A DNA stretch of 17,150 nucleotides from M3007 sp038246345 (GCA_038246345.1 JBBRWA010000105.1:1-17150), one strand, 5' to 3'. Shown: positions 1-7,264, counted from the first letter of the stretch. Notes: generated by a model not told the origin, from the sequence alone. A program made the numbers and translations.

Positions 1-18
1 AGATCGCCATTTTCCCAA

Positions 19-238
19 AAACATGAGTCAACCCTTATTTTCGTGAATCCCTGGTATTTTAAGATGGAAGGGCTAGGAGCGGTTGCATTCGTTTTTACTG
101 ATTCGTCCAGACCACGAAAAGTGGTCGGACGAGGGCCATTTGGTCTGACGATTTTTCATCGTCCGACCAATAAGTATGCACAAACGCCCAAATTTATACC
201 TATTTTTTCTCCAAAAAAATAAGGGACGACTCATGTTT
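19..238. repeat. 220-bp element with 23-bp terminal inverted repeats and two internal hairpins
   Basis: The arm at 19-41 (AAACATGAGTC, two differing bases, CCCTTATTTT) matches the reverse complement of 216-238 at 21 of 23 positions. Between them lie two adjacent hairpins: 104-115/121-131 (11 pairs with one bulged A, GAAAA loop) and 140-152/158-170 (12 of 13 pairs, TTTTC loop). Both hairpins share the core GGTCGGACGA or a one-base variant. No coding frame fills the element and I see no target-site duplication, so it may be a MITE-like or REP-like repeat, or a structured 3' end for the minus-strand lipoprotein gene that stops 16 bp away. Neither hairpin has a U-tract, which argues against a plain intrinsic terminator. 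Confidence 0.6.
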
Positions 239-254
239 CGAACCCTACAAGTAA

Positions 255-653
255 TTATGGCTTCACCGTAAACTTCACGGTCTGCGTTACCATATTACCG
301 CTGTGGTCCTCGGCCACAATTGTCAACGTAACCGCTGTTTCCGCAGCAATACCCACTGGTGTCCATACTTCCGCAATAATATATGAAGTAAGGTCATATA
401 CGTTTGGTGTTGCGGTAAAAAGCACCGTATTGTCACTGTCTTTTGTAATTGTAACCGACATTTCATGCAAGCCCATATCTGTCACGGTGCCCGCAATAGT
501 CACAACACCACTGATTGAAGCATTCACTGTTGGCGCTGTGATAACAAGGACAGGATCCGTAGCGTCATCATCATCGTGTTCATGTTTATGACAGGCAACG
601 GCTGAAATGGAAAAAAGTGTGATAAGCAGCAATAGGTTTTGAATCTGTTTCAT
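255..653 (-). CDS. Small Ig-like lipoprotein with His/Asp-rich N-terminus
   Basis: This 132-residue protein begins with a lipoprotein signal peptide (basic start, LLLLITLFSISAVA, then Cys21). The mature protein would therefore be anchored in an envelope membrane. The lipid-anchored cysteine is followed at once by HKHEHDDDD, a cluster able to bind divalent metals. Residues 33-132 alternate short beta-strand-like stretches (LVITAPTVNASISGVVTIAG, then a later VTLTIVAEDHSGN), as expected for an Ig-like or bacterial-surface beta-sandwich of the type seen in DUF4625-like proteins. I do not assign a specific family with certainty. The gene is separated from the M1 peptidase gene by a terminator at 703-727, so it is probably its own transcription unit. 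Its function is unknown; metal binding is inferred from composition only. Confidence 0.8.
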   Translation of the reverse strand: MKQIQNLLLLITLFSISAVACHKHEHDDDDATDPVLVITAPTVNASISGVVTIAGTVTDMGLHEMSVTITKDSDNTVLFTATPNVYDLTSYIIAEVWTPVGIAAETAVTLTIVAEDHSGNMVTQTVKFTVKP

Positions 654-702
654 GTTGAATTTTAAATTTATGGTTGTGTTTATTTTGATTTAATTCATGT
701 TT

Positions 703-727
703 AAAAAAGCGTATCCCTTAGGAATAC
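703..727 (-). terminator. Intrinsic terminator after the M1 peptidase gene
   Basis: Read on the minus strand, GTATTCC-TAA-GGGATAC forms a 7-bp stem (one U-G pair) with a 3-nt loop, followed by GC and six T residues. It lies 42 bp past the TAG stop of the M1 gene and would separate that operon from the lipoprotein gene. A second perfect 7-bp inverted repeat (CTTTGCC at 727-733, GGCAAAG at 754-760) sits just upstream of it. Confidence 0.65.
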
Positions 728-768
728 TTTGCCTTTTCTGTACGTTTCCAATTGGCAAAGAGGCCTCA

Positions 769-2727
769 CTATTTCACAAGTACTGCCTTCTCTGCTTGCC
801 AGTCTTTCCCTTCCAGCCGCAGGTAATACCAACCAGAAACCCGCGCCGGGCCATCCAGTGTCAAAATATTCAGCCCTTGATGCGCTGTGACATTGCGGCT
901 CTCGACTAATTTCCCATCTGCCTGAAAAAGATTGAGCTTGACAATTCCGCCAGTCGGCACCGTCAAGTGCACGGTGATATTCTTCGGCGAGGGATTGGGA
1001 ATTATTTCCATGTAATACTGCGGTTTAGGCTCACCCGTGGATGTCAATTCCTGTACAAAATTGTCGCGACTGATAATCCATAAGTTGGGGTCGAACAATA
1101 GCGCTGTCGGACTAAAATCGAGTGGAATTGTAAATACCTGCCCATCAAAAGTATGGTTGAAGACCACAGTGGTATCCAAAACGCCATTTGACAATGTCAA
1201 CTGAACAGGCATCTCATAAAAGGAAACGGAAGGATGGGATTGAGTTTGTCCCATTTTGATGGTCACTACATGGGCTTGATCCACCGACCAATCAATTTTA
1301 TAGCTCGGATATCCTTCTCCGTAATACCAGTCGGCAAAAAAACCATCTAGGTTTTTACCAGATACCAATTCAAGATGATGTTTTAAATCCGCTGTATGCG
1401 CATAGCCGTAGGCCAGCGCAGGGTCATTCAAGTAGTTGCGGACACCTGCAAAAAACGCATCATCGCCGCAGACCCATCGCAGCATGTGCAGTACCATGGC
1501 ACCTTTCGCATAAGAAAGTCGGCCGCTGAAAATACGGTTAACAGAAGTGGTGTCATCTACGCGCACAGATCCATCGGGTTGACTGGTTGCGCTATTGATC
1601 CTCGTCTGTTTAAAATTTGGCCACCAAACAGGCTGCAAATGCTCGTAGCACAAGCCACTTAAATAGGTCGCGAAGCCCTCATTGAGCCAAATATCTTCCC
1701 ATGACCCACAGGTAACCTTGTCGCCAAACCAGTGGTGTGCCAATTCATGGCCCAGCAGTTCAAAACCCCATCCACCGACAAAAGTCATGGTTTGATGCTC
1801 CATGCCACCGCCCCAGCCAAATTGAGCGTGTCCATACTTTTCATTGTGAAAAGGGTACAACCCAAACAGTTCATTGTATAGCTGCATTTGGGCGACCACT
1901 TCAAAGGTGCCATTCTGCGCAGCGGCAATACTTTCAGGGTACACATAGTTTACAATCTTGGTCGTTTCCCCATTGTAAGGCACCAAATTTTCGTATTCAA
2001 CGTAGTTGGTTACAGCCATACAAATCAGGTACGCCGCAATGGGATAGCGGTGCTTCCAATGCGCTGTGGTCTGACCATTGACGCTGGTTTCACTGAGCAA
2101 TAACCCATTGCTCGCAGCGCGATACCCCAGCGGGTTGGTGATGAAAATATCCACCGAATCAATCTTGTCGTTCAAGGCCTGCTTGCAGGGCCACCATTCC
2201 ATCGCGCCATAAGGCTCAGAGAGGGTCCACATAACCGGGGTATTGTCGTGTATATTAACCTCAAAAGAGCCAAAACCTGTCGAAGTAGGTTCCCCTTTAT
2301 AGAAGAATGTAATAGAGTCTTCCAGGAAAGGCGGCAAAGTTGAAGGGAATAGCACCGACAGTAAATCTCCGCTGTGATTGAACGCAATCTTTTGGCCATG
2401 GTACCGAATGCTGTCCATAGTTAAGGCTGTAGAAAAGTCGAAATCCAGGCTGGAAACGGATTCTGTTGGCTCAAAAACCGTCATCACTTCGCCTTTGATA
2501 TATTTCACAGCCGGGTCAACCGTCCAATGCAAGCGGCAATACCGGATATCGCTGCGGTTGTTGGCATTGGCCATGCCGCCACGATCCTGGGCATGTTGGG
2601 CTTTTATCCACGCGGTCTTTTCACCATGTACAATGGATTCAAAATCGCTGGTTTGTGTGAGGCCCTTAAAGCCGAGTAGCAGCAATACTGCCAGCAATGT
2701 GCTTTGTCTGGATAATTTATTTGTCAT
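769..2727 (-). CDS. Secreted M1-family zinc aminopeptidase with T9SS sorting domain
   Basis: The 652-residue protein starts with a signal peptide (to about residue 25, GLTQT). An M1 N-terminal beta domain (about 55-250) precedes the catalytic domain. The zinc site is HELAH at 327-331 with the second glutamate in NEGFATY (Glu350), giving the family's HExxH-x18-E spacing. The exopeptidase motif, usually GAMEN, appears as GGGME at 306-310. Tyr406 in SYAKGAM is the likely transition-state tyrosine. From about residue 570 (MEIIPNPSPKN...) to the final VLVK it has a type A T9SS C-terminal sorting domain, so it should cross the outer membrane and be released or surface-attached. It lies 12 bp after the YHS lipoprotein gene, as the last gene of a four-gene unit. 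M1 enzymes remove N-terminal residues from peptides; the real substrate here is unknown. Confidence 0.93.
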   Translation of the reverse strand: MTNKLSRQSTLLAVLLLLGFKGLTQTSDFESIVHGEKTAWIKAQHAQDRGGMANANNRSDIRYCRLHWTVDPAVKYIKGEVMTVFEPTESVSSLDFDFSTALTMDSIRYHGQKIAFNHSGDLLSVLFPSTLPPFLEDSITFFYKGEPTSTGFGSFEVNIHDNTPVMWTLSEPYGAMEWWPCKQALNDKIDSVDIFITNPLGYRAASNGLLLSETSVNGQTTAHWKHRYPIAAYLICMAVTNYVEYENLVPYNGETTKIVNYVYPESIAAAQNGTFEVVAQMQLYNELFGLYPFHNEKYGHAQFGWGGGMEHQTMTFVGGWGFELLGHELAHHWFGDKVTCGSWEDIWLNEGFATYLSGLCYEHLQPVWWPNFKQTRINSATSQPDGSVRVDDTTSVNRIFSGRLSYAKGAMVLHMLRWVCGDDAFFAGVRNYLNDPALAYGYAHTADLKHHLELVSGKNLDGFFADWYYGEGYPSYKIDWSVDQAHVVTIKMGQTQSHPSVSFYEMPVQLTLSNGVLDTTVVFNHTFDGQVFTIPLDFSPTALLFDPNLWIISRDNFVQELTSTGEPKPQYYMEIIPNPSPKNITVHLTVPTGGIVKLNLFQADGKLVESRNVTAHQGLNILTLDGPARVSGWYYLRLEGKDWQAEKAVLVK

Positions 2728-2739
2728 GACAAACGAAGT

Positions 2740-3096
2740 TTAATGGCCCTCTGCCTTTGAAATAAACTTTTGGGGATTCTCCTGGAATGATTCCTTACAA
2801 CTTTCAGAACAGAAGCCATAGATTTTCCCTTGGTAATGCAGCGTATCACAATCGCCTTGTGTCACTTTCATGTTGCACACCAGGTCTTTTTCACTGGCCC
2901 AAACAAGGCCATCCTTATCTATTATTGCGGAAGTCGCTTGCTCCAGTTTTGAAGCAATAGATCTAGTATCTGTGGGTGAGGTACCATGAATGGGCAGGCT
3001 GGTTATATCTGCGTCTGTTGCTTTTGCATTTTTGTCTTTGCAGGCTGGCATGGTGGCCAAAAAAAGCAACCATATTATTGGAAGTACTTTTTTCAT
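2740..3096 (-). CDS. YHS-domain lipoprotein, probable metal binding
   Basis: This 118-residue protein has a lipoprotein signal ending at Cys19 (LFLATMPAC). After a low-complexity linker it carries a YHS domain at about 71-112: LVCNMKV, then HYQGKIYGFCSESCKESF and NPQKF. The cysteines at 74, 83, 96 and 100 include the C-x21-C-x3-C arrangement typical of YHS domains, which are found in copper and heavy-metal proteins and are thought to bind metal. The protein should sit on a membrane facing the periplasm or the surface. The gene lies between the barrel gene (41 bp upstream) and the M1 peptidase gene (12 bp downstream), all on one strand. Copper as the ligand is inferred from family context, not shown here. 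Confidence 0.85.
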   Translation of the reverse strand: MKKVLPIIWLLFLATMPACKDKNAKATDADITSLPIHGTSPTDTRSIASKLEQATSAIIDKDGLVWASEKDLVCNMKVTQGDCDTLHYQGKIYGFCSESCKESFQENPQKFISKAEGH

Positions 3097-3137
3097 AATC
3101 GTCGTTGTATTGTCTGTGGTTTTATTTTTCCACAGGG

Positions 3138-4049
3138 TTAAAAATTGTAGTTGAGCGTGGCCATCGAACGAAACCTATTTTGTACCAAGCCGCCGGCCAT
3201 ATCTTCAAAAACAGGCAATTGGATGGTGTAGCCAATGGAGAATTTTCCGAAATAGGCATCCAGGCCAATGGTTGATAATACCGCCGTGCCGCCTGTTTCC
3301 TGCATGTATCGATTGCCATTGTAGGAAACATCCGATAAATCTGTGAACAAGCCCAAATTCGGCAAAAGGGTCACCTTTGAGAAGTTTTTCACGTAGAATA
3401 CCTTGGCAGAAGTGCTGACTCGATTGCCAAAATGGTATCCATTTTTGTTCGCTGTGTTTATTCGGCCAATAATATCGGATGACAGCCCCCAGTACCCACG
3501 GCGCAGGGTATAGGTGGCACTCAACATAAAATCCATACTGCCGGAGCCCGGCTGGAGGTTCTCATGCAGCAATTCACCTTCCTGGTTTTTTGAGCCAAAG
3601 CGGCCAGTCGGCAGTTTAAGACCACCACCTACCGTTAATGTATGACGCAAACGCTGGCGCAGACTGTCGCCTGAATTGATTAAAATGTAGTTTCCCATGA
3701 GTGAAACATCACCGAGCCCCTGGCTGTTCGTCTGAACGCCTGTTTCTCCGCGATGAAAATTGTGATACGGCACCAGCACCAGTACTTGTACACGGCGGGC
3801 TGGATAAAAACGACCAATAAGGTCAATGGTCTGAAAGTGTTCTTCAGAATCATAAATGCCATTCTCCGCCGAACTCAAGCTGTGCGTAGAACGGAAAGAT
3901 TGCTCAGACCAGCGCAGTCCGACAAAATGCTTATGAAACTGAGGTAGTATACCGAAATAATTGCCTCCAATAGAACACCCACAAACATCGCATGCTGATG
4001 CAGCAGGCACAATAGCCAACAGCATCACCACGATCAGTAGTGAACGCAT
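3138..4049 (-). CDS. Outer-membrane beta-barrel protein with N-terminal CxxCxC motif
   Basis: The 303-residue protein has a signal peptide (MRSLLIVVMLLAIVPAASA) followed directly by CDVCGCSIGGNYFGILPQ, a Cys20-x2-Cys23-x-Cys25 cluster. The rest alternates short amphipathic strands and turns (GLRW, IGRFYPARRVQVLVLVPYH, LTVGGGLKLPTGRFG, LNYNF). It ends in phenylalanine, as many outer-membrane barrels do. I recognise it as a Bacteroidota 'transporter' family protein usually found beside metal-homeostasis genes, but no substrate is proven. It is 50 bp downstream of the Cys-rich small protein gene and 41 bp upstream of the YHS gene. A 6-bp inverted repeat (CTGTGG 3114-3119, CCACAG 3130-3135) in the following gap may be a weak mRNA hairpin. 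Confidence 0.8.
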   Translation of the reverse strand: MRSLLIVVMLLAIVPAASACDVCGCSIGGNYFGILPQFHKHFVGLRWSEQSFRSTHSLSSAENGIYDSEEHFQTIDLIGRFYPARRVQVLVLVPYHNFHRGETGVQTNSQGLGDVSLMGNYILINSGDSLRQRLRHTLTVGGGLKLPTGRFGSKNQEGELLHENLQPGSGSMDFMLSATYTLRRGYWGLSSDIIGRINTANKNGYHFGNRVSTSAKVFYVKNFSKVTLLPNLGLFTDLSDVSYNGNRYMQETGGTAVLSTIGLDAYFGKFSIGYTIQLPVFEDMAGGLVQNRFRSMATLNYNF

Positions 4050-4099
4050 TTCAAAAAATTTAAGTGAAAAATCTGATATTAAAAGGGCTTAACCCAACA

Positions 4100-4477
4100 T
4101 CAGACGGAGGGAGGATGGAATACCTCAACAGCCGGGGTGGCTGGAATGGAGCATAAATAGGGCGGCAGCTGCAGGGTTTGCGCTTCAGCAATAAAGCAGA
4201 TCACGGGCACCGTTAACGACTCACAAAACAACTGAATATCCTTTATTTCACGGAAATCATATGGAAGCTTGGGCTCCTTTGTGTTGTCAGATGCTTCTAC
4301 GCCCATCTGCTTTTTGAGGTAACATTTGCCCTCACAGTGCAGGTTGGGCTTGTTTTTATTCTCACACACCTTAATATACGCAGCCTTGTCCAACTGATAA
4401 TGTACAACCCAAAGCGTCCGTATGGATGCTTGGCCTACAATACCAGCGACGAGCAGAAAAATAAAAAGACGTTTCAT
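4100..4477 (-). CDS. Small Cys-rich exported protein (CENKxKP...CxGKC family)
   Basis: I place the start at 4477 (MKRLFIFLLVAGIVGQA), not at 4513. The longer version puts twelve residues in front of an obvious signal or anchor helix, and the shorter start fits the family. The 125-residue protein has cysteines at 38, 48 and 52 in the motif VCENKNKPNLHCEGKCYLKK, plus Cys85, Cys94 and Cys109. This C-x9-C-x3-C pattern recurs in small Bacteroidota proteins of unknown function that sit beside metal-linked TonB receptors and barrels. It is the first gene of the unit that continues through the barrel, YHS and M1 genes. It probably acts in the envelope; metal binding or a disulfide-bonded fold are both possible. 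Confidence 0.72.
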   Translation of the reverse strand: MKRLFIFLLVAGIVGQASIRTLWVVHYQLDKAAYIKVCENKNKPNLHCEGKCYLKKQMGVEASDNTKEPKLPYDFREIKDIQLFCESLTVPVICFIAEAQTLQLPPYLCSIPATPAVEVFHPPSV

Positions 4478-4571
4478 TTCGACAGTAAAGATAAGGAACC
4501 TGCTCCAAAACATTTGTCAAAGAATTGCCAGTAAAAGCAAAACACTTAAATTTAACGAGCCGAAAAAGGCA

Positions 4572-4610
4572 TAAAAAAAGCGGCGAGGTATGAAACCTGC
4601 CGCTCTTTTT
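4572..4610 (-). terminator. Strong intrinsic terminator after tsf
   Basis: On the minus strand the stem AGCGGC+AGGT pairs with ACCT+GCCGCT (one bulged base, TTCAT loop) and runs into seven T residues. It lies about 25 bp after the tsf stop and closes the ribosomal operon. A T5 run on the other side means it could also work on the plus strand. Confidence 0.85.
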
Positions 4611-4634
4611 GAGTCTTTGTTCTAATGAGTAACC

Positions 4635-5465
4635 TTACAGTGCTACGTGCTTAAAAGCAGACACTGTCAAGTCTTTATCAAGGCTTTTCAGGTACTGGTC
4701 TACTGTTAGGTCGTTGTTTTTTACAAACTTCTGGCTGAGCAAGGTGCTTTCCTGGAAGAACTTGTTGAGACGGCCCATGGCAATCTTTTCCAACATGTCT
4801 TCTGCTTTGCCTTCGTTGCGGGCAAGTTCTTTGCCCACTTCGATTTCACGCTCAATGATTCTAGGATCAACGTCGTCTTTGCTTACGGAAACAGGACTCA
4901 TGGCAGCGATCTGCATGGCTACATCGCGACCAGCTTGTTCGAAAGCTTTATCGTTTTTGTTGAGCACTACCATGACCGAACGTTTGTTGTTCGAGTGGTT
5001 GTAGGTCAGGATTTGGCTTCCTGTGAGCGGCTCGTAGCGGCTAAGCTCGATCTTTTCACCGATGATGCCGTTCTGCTCGCCTACTTTCTCTGCGATAGAA
5101 ACTTTACCTTCGAAAGGCAATGCCAATAATTCTTCCAGCGAATTCGGGGCACTTTCGAGGGCTATGTTTGCAATTTTGGTCGTTAGGTTCACAAAGTTCT
5201 CGTTGCGTGCCACGAAATCGGTCTCGCAGTTCAGCGCAACGATGATGCCGCGTGTTTGGTCGGCGTTGGTAATGGCTATTACAACGCCTTCTTTGGCATC
5301 GCGCTCTTCGCGTTTTGCAGCTTTGGCGATACCTTTTTTACGAAGCCAGTCTTGGGCCTCTTCAAAGTTGCCCGCTGTTTCATCAAGGGCTTTTTTGCAG
5401 TCCATCATACCTGCGTCGGTCATTTCGCGCAGTTTTTGAATATCAGCAGTTGTTGCTTTATACAT
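4635..5465 (-). CDS. tsf: Translation elongation factor Ts
   Basis: The 276-residue protein is EF-Ts, the guanine nucleotide exchange factor that recycles EF-Tu-GDP in the cytoplasm. The N-terminal UBA-like domain contains LREMTDAGMMDCKKAL (12-27) and DWLRKKG (39-45). The core has the conserved TDFVARNENF at 82-91, which contacts EF-Tu. The length is close to the usual 275-295. The start ATG is preceded by ACCTTCAATA, with no Shine-Dalgarno sequence, as is common in this phylum. The 149-bp gap to rpsB is much larger than the other gaps in the operon and holds a long inverted repeat, so tsf may be expressed differently from its upstream partners. Confidence 0.98.
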   Translation of the reverse strand: MYKATTADIQKLREMTDAGMMDCKKALDETAGNFEEAQDWLRKKGIAKAAKREERDAKEGVVIAITNADQTRGIIVALNCETDFVARNENFVNLTTKIANIALESAPNSLEELLALPFEGKVSIAEKVGEQNGIIGEKIELSRYEPLTGSQILTYNHSNNKRSVMVVLNKNDKAFEQAGRDVAMQIAAMSPVSVSKDDVDPRIIEREIEVGKELARNEGKAEDMLEKIAMGRLNKFFQESTLLSQKFVKNNDLTVDQYLKSLDKDLTVSAFKHVAL

Positions 5466-5474
5466 TATTGAAGG

Positions 5475-5608
5475 TTTTATGGTTTCATAGTTTCATAGTT
5501 TCATGGTTTCATGGTTTACGCGATCCGTTTTTGTTTTGAAATTGATTTTCAAATATTAGAACAAATCGCGTAAACCATGAAACCATGAAACTATGAAACC
5601 ATGAAACC
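5475..5608. repeat. Near-perfect 44-bp inverted repeat built from 8-nt tandem units, between rpsB and tsf
   Basis: Positions 5481-5524 match the reverse complement of 5565-5608 at 43 of 44 bases, with a 40-nt spacer. Each arm is mostly an array of the 8-mer TTTCATRG or its complement: five units at 5475-5514 and four at 5575-5606. The spacer holds a smaller inverted repeat (TTTGAAA 5535-5541, TTTCAAA 5547-5553). In the rpsB-tsf mRNA it would fold into one very long hairpin. On the opposite (plus) strand the stem is followed by eight T residues (5609-5616), a terminator-like layout facing antisense transcription. Confidence 0.9.
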
Positions 5609-5614
5609 TTTTTT

Positions 5615-6340
5615 TTAAGCAGTGACAGTGTCTTTCTCCTCCCCTTTCATGCTCTTGCGCTCTTCGAGGCCCTCCTGAATGGCTTGCATCAGGTAGTTAG
5701 AGATGTAGGCGATTGCTTTAGAAGCATCATCATTGCAAGGGATAGGGAAGTCAACCAAGGTTGGGTCGGAATTTGTATCGACCATACCGAAAGTTTTGAT
5801 ACCCAGCTTTTTAGCTTCAGCCAATGCCAGGTGTTCGTGGTGGATATCCACGATGAAAATGGCAGAAGGAAGGCGGTTGAGCTGTTCGATACCACCGAGG
5901 TGCTTCGACATTTTGATGTGCTCGCGGCCAAGTGTAAGGCGTTCTTTCTTGGTGATGCTGGTGAGGGTCGTGTCACTGAGCATGCGCTCGATGTTCTGCA
6001 TTTTCTTCACCGATTTGCGAATGGTCGCAAAGTTGGTCATCATACCCCCCAACCAACGCTCCGTTACGAAAGGCATGCCAATGGTCTCAGCAGCTTTTTT
6101 AACGATGTCGCGGGCCTGCTTTTTGGTGGCGACGAACATGATCTTTTTTCCACCTTTTGCAAGCGTCTTCATGGCCAAAGCAGAGCGCTCCAGGCATTCA
6201 GATGTGCGGTTCAGGTCGATGATGTGGATACCCTTGTGCTCCATGAAGATGTATGGAGTCATTTTTGGGTTCCATTTTTTACGCAAGTGGCCAAAGTGGC
6301 AACCTGCATCAAGCAATTCTTTATATGTAGGCTTTTGCAT
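5615..6340 (-). CDS. rpsB: 30S ribosomal protein S2
   Basis: The 241-residue protein is ribosomal protein S2, which joins the small subunit late and helps S1/mRNA binding near the platform. Family signatures include LLDAGCHFGHLRKKWNPKM (9-27), PYIFMEHKGIHIIDL (29-43) and ERWLGGMMTNFATIRKS (94-110), followed by HHEHLALAEAKKLGIKTFGMVDTNSDP. The length matches the usual size of about 240. It begins 12 bp after the rpsI stop, so the two are probably cotranslated. The C-terminal tail (EERKSMKGEEKDTVTA) is charged and variable, as in other members. Confidence 0.98.
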   Translation of the reverse strand: MQKPTYKELLDAGCHFGHLRKKWNPKMTPYIFMEHKGIHIIDLNRTSECLERSALAMKTLAKGGKKIMFVATKKQARDIVKKAAETIGMPFVTERWLGGMMTNFATIRKSVKKMQNIERMLSDTTLTSITKKERLTLGREHIKMSKHLGGIEQLNRLPSAIFIVDIHHEHLALAEAKKLGIKTFGMVDTNSDPTLVDFPIPCNDDASKAIAYISNYLMQAIQEGLEERKSMKGEEKDTVTA

Positions 6341-6352
6341 TGTTGCGAACTT

Positions 6353-6739
6353 TTAGCGTTTAGAGAACTGGAAGCGTTTGCGAGCCTTTGGCTGACCGTA
6401 TTTCTTACGTTCAACGGCGCGGCTGTCGCGGGTAAGGAATTTCTTGTCCTTCAATGGCTTTTTGTATTCTTCGTTGAGCTTTACGAGCGCGCGGCTCAGG
6501 CCCATACGAACGGCTTCTGACTGGCCTTTGAAACCACCGCCACGTACTGTAACTCTAAGGTCGTAAACGCTTTCAACGCCTACTACACCAAAAGGATCGG
6601 TTACATTGTGCTGCACGTGGAGCTGGGGGAAATATTCGCGGTAGTCTTTACCATTAATGGTAATCTTGCCGTCCCCTTTCATCAGATAAACCCGGGCTAC
6701 AGCGGTTTTGCGTCGCCCAAGAGCATTTATCATTTCCAT
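6353..6739 (-). CDS. rpsI: 30S ribosomal protein S9
   Basis: At 128 residues this is ribosomal protein S9, a small-subunit head protein whose C-terminal tail reaches the P-site tRNA. The sequence contains LGRRKTAVARVYL near the start, the central GGGFKGQSEAVRMGLSRAL, and the basic end GQPKARKRFQFSKR. The conserved final Lys-Arg is present, so the gene is intact. It lies 18 bp after rplM and 12 bp before rpsB, as in other Bacteroidota genomes. Confidence 0.98.
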   Translation of the reverse strand: MEMINALGRRKTAVARVYLMKGDGKITINGKDYREYFPQLHVQHNVTDPFGVVGVESVYDLRVTVRGGGFKGQSEAVRMGLSRALVKLNEEYKKPLKDKKFLTRDSRAVERKKYGQPKARKRFQFSKR

Positions 6740-6757
6740 ATTGTTGTCTTAATAATG

Positions 6758-7204
6758 TTATTTGAATTTGATTGCTTCTGGCTTCTGTGCCTGGTGTGGG
6801 TGGTCGGTGCCCGTGTACACGAACATCTTCTTCGCCATGGCTTTGCCCAATTTTGTTTTAGGCAACATGCCCTTGATGGCGCGCTCGATGATGCGATGCG
6901 GGTGCTTTACCAGCATTTCTTCTGCTGTTACCACTTTCAAACCACCGGGATGGAGGGAGTAGTCGTGGTATTCTTTTTGCGCCCATTTTTTGCCGGTGAA
7001 GCGAACTTTGTCGGCATTGATGACGATAACATAGTCACCTGTGTCGTCGTGTGGGGTGTAGGTCGGCTTGTTTTTGCCGCGCAAAATGCTGGCGATCTGG
7101 GCACAAAGGCGGCCCGTGATCTGGTTTTCGGCGTCCACGATGTACCACTTGCGCACTGCCTTGGCAGCGGAAATGGACTCGGTCCGGTAACTCAACGTAT
7201 TCAT
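6758..7204 (-). CDS. rplM: 50S ribosomal protein L13
   Basis: The 148-residue protein is ribosomal protein L13, an early-assembling large-subunit protein. Visible signatures are KWYIVDAENQITGRLCAQIAS (19-39), NKPTYTPHDDTGDYVIVINADKV (45-67) and HPHRIIERAIKGMLPKTKLG. It is the first gene of the rplM-rpsI-rpsB-tsf operon. The leader of about 90 nt carries a purine-rich G tract, and the bases just before ATG are AT-rich with no Shine-Dalgarno sequence. Confidence 0.98.
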   Translation of the reverse strand: MNTLSYRTESISAAKAVRKWYIVDAENQITGRLCAQIASILRGKNKPTYTPHDDTGDYVIVINADKVRFTGKKWAQKEYHDYSLHPGGLKVVTAEEMLVKHPHRIIERAIKGMLPKTKLGKAMAKKMFVYTGTDHPHQAQKPEAIKFK

Positions 7205-7264
7205 TAGTAGAAATTTAAATTTTCAAGCATTGTAAAATCCGGGATAATGGAAGCGCAAAAACAG

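Noticed and set aside
3114..3135. A CTGTGG/CCACAG hairpin as a terminator between the barrel and YHS genes
   Set aside because: The stem is only 6 bp and no T-run follows on the coding strand, so the genes are better read as one unit.
5475..5608. The 8-nt repeats as a CRISPR array
   Set aside because: The units are contiguous and far too short, there are no spacers, and the two arms are in opposite orientation.
5684..6520. A 278-codon plus-strand frame opposite rpsB and rpsI
   Set aside because: It covers the reverse of two certain ribosomal protein genes across their border, so it is a shadow frame.
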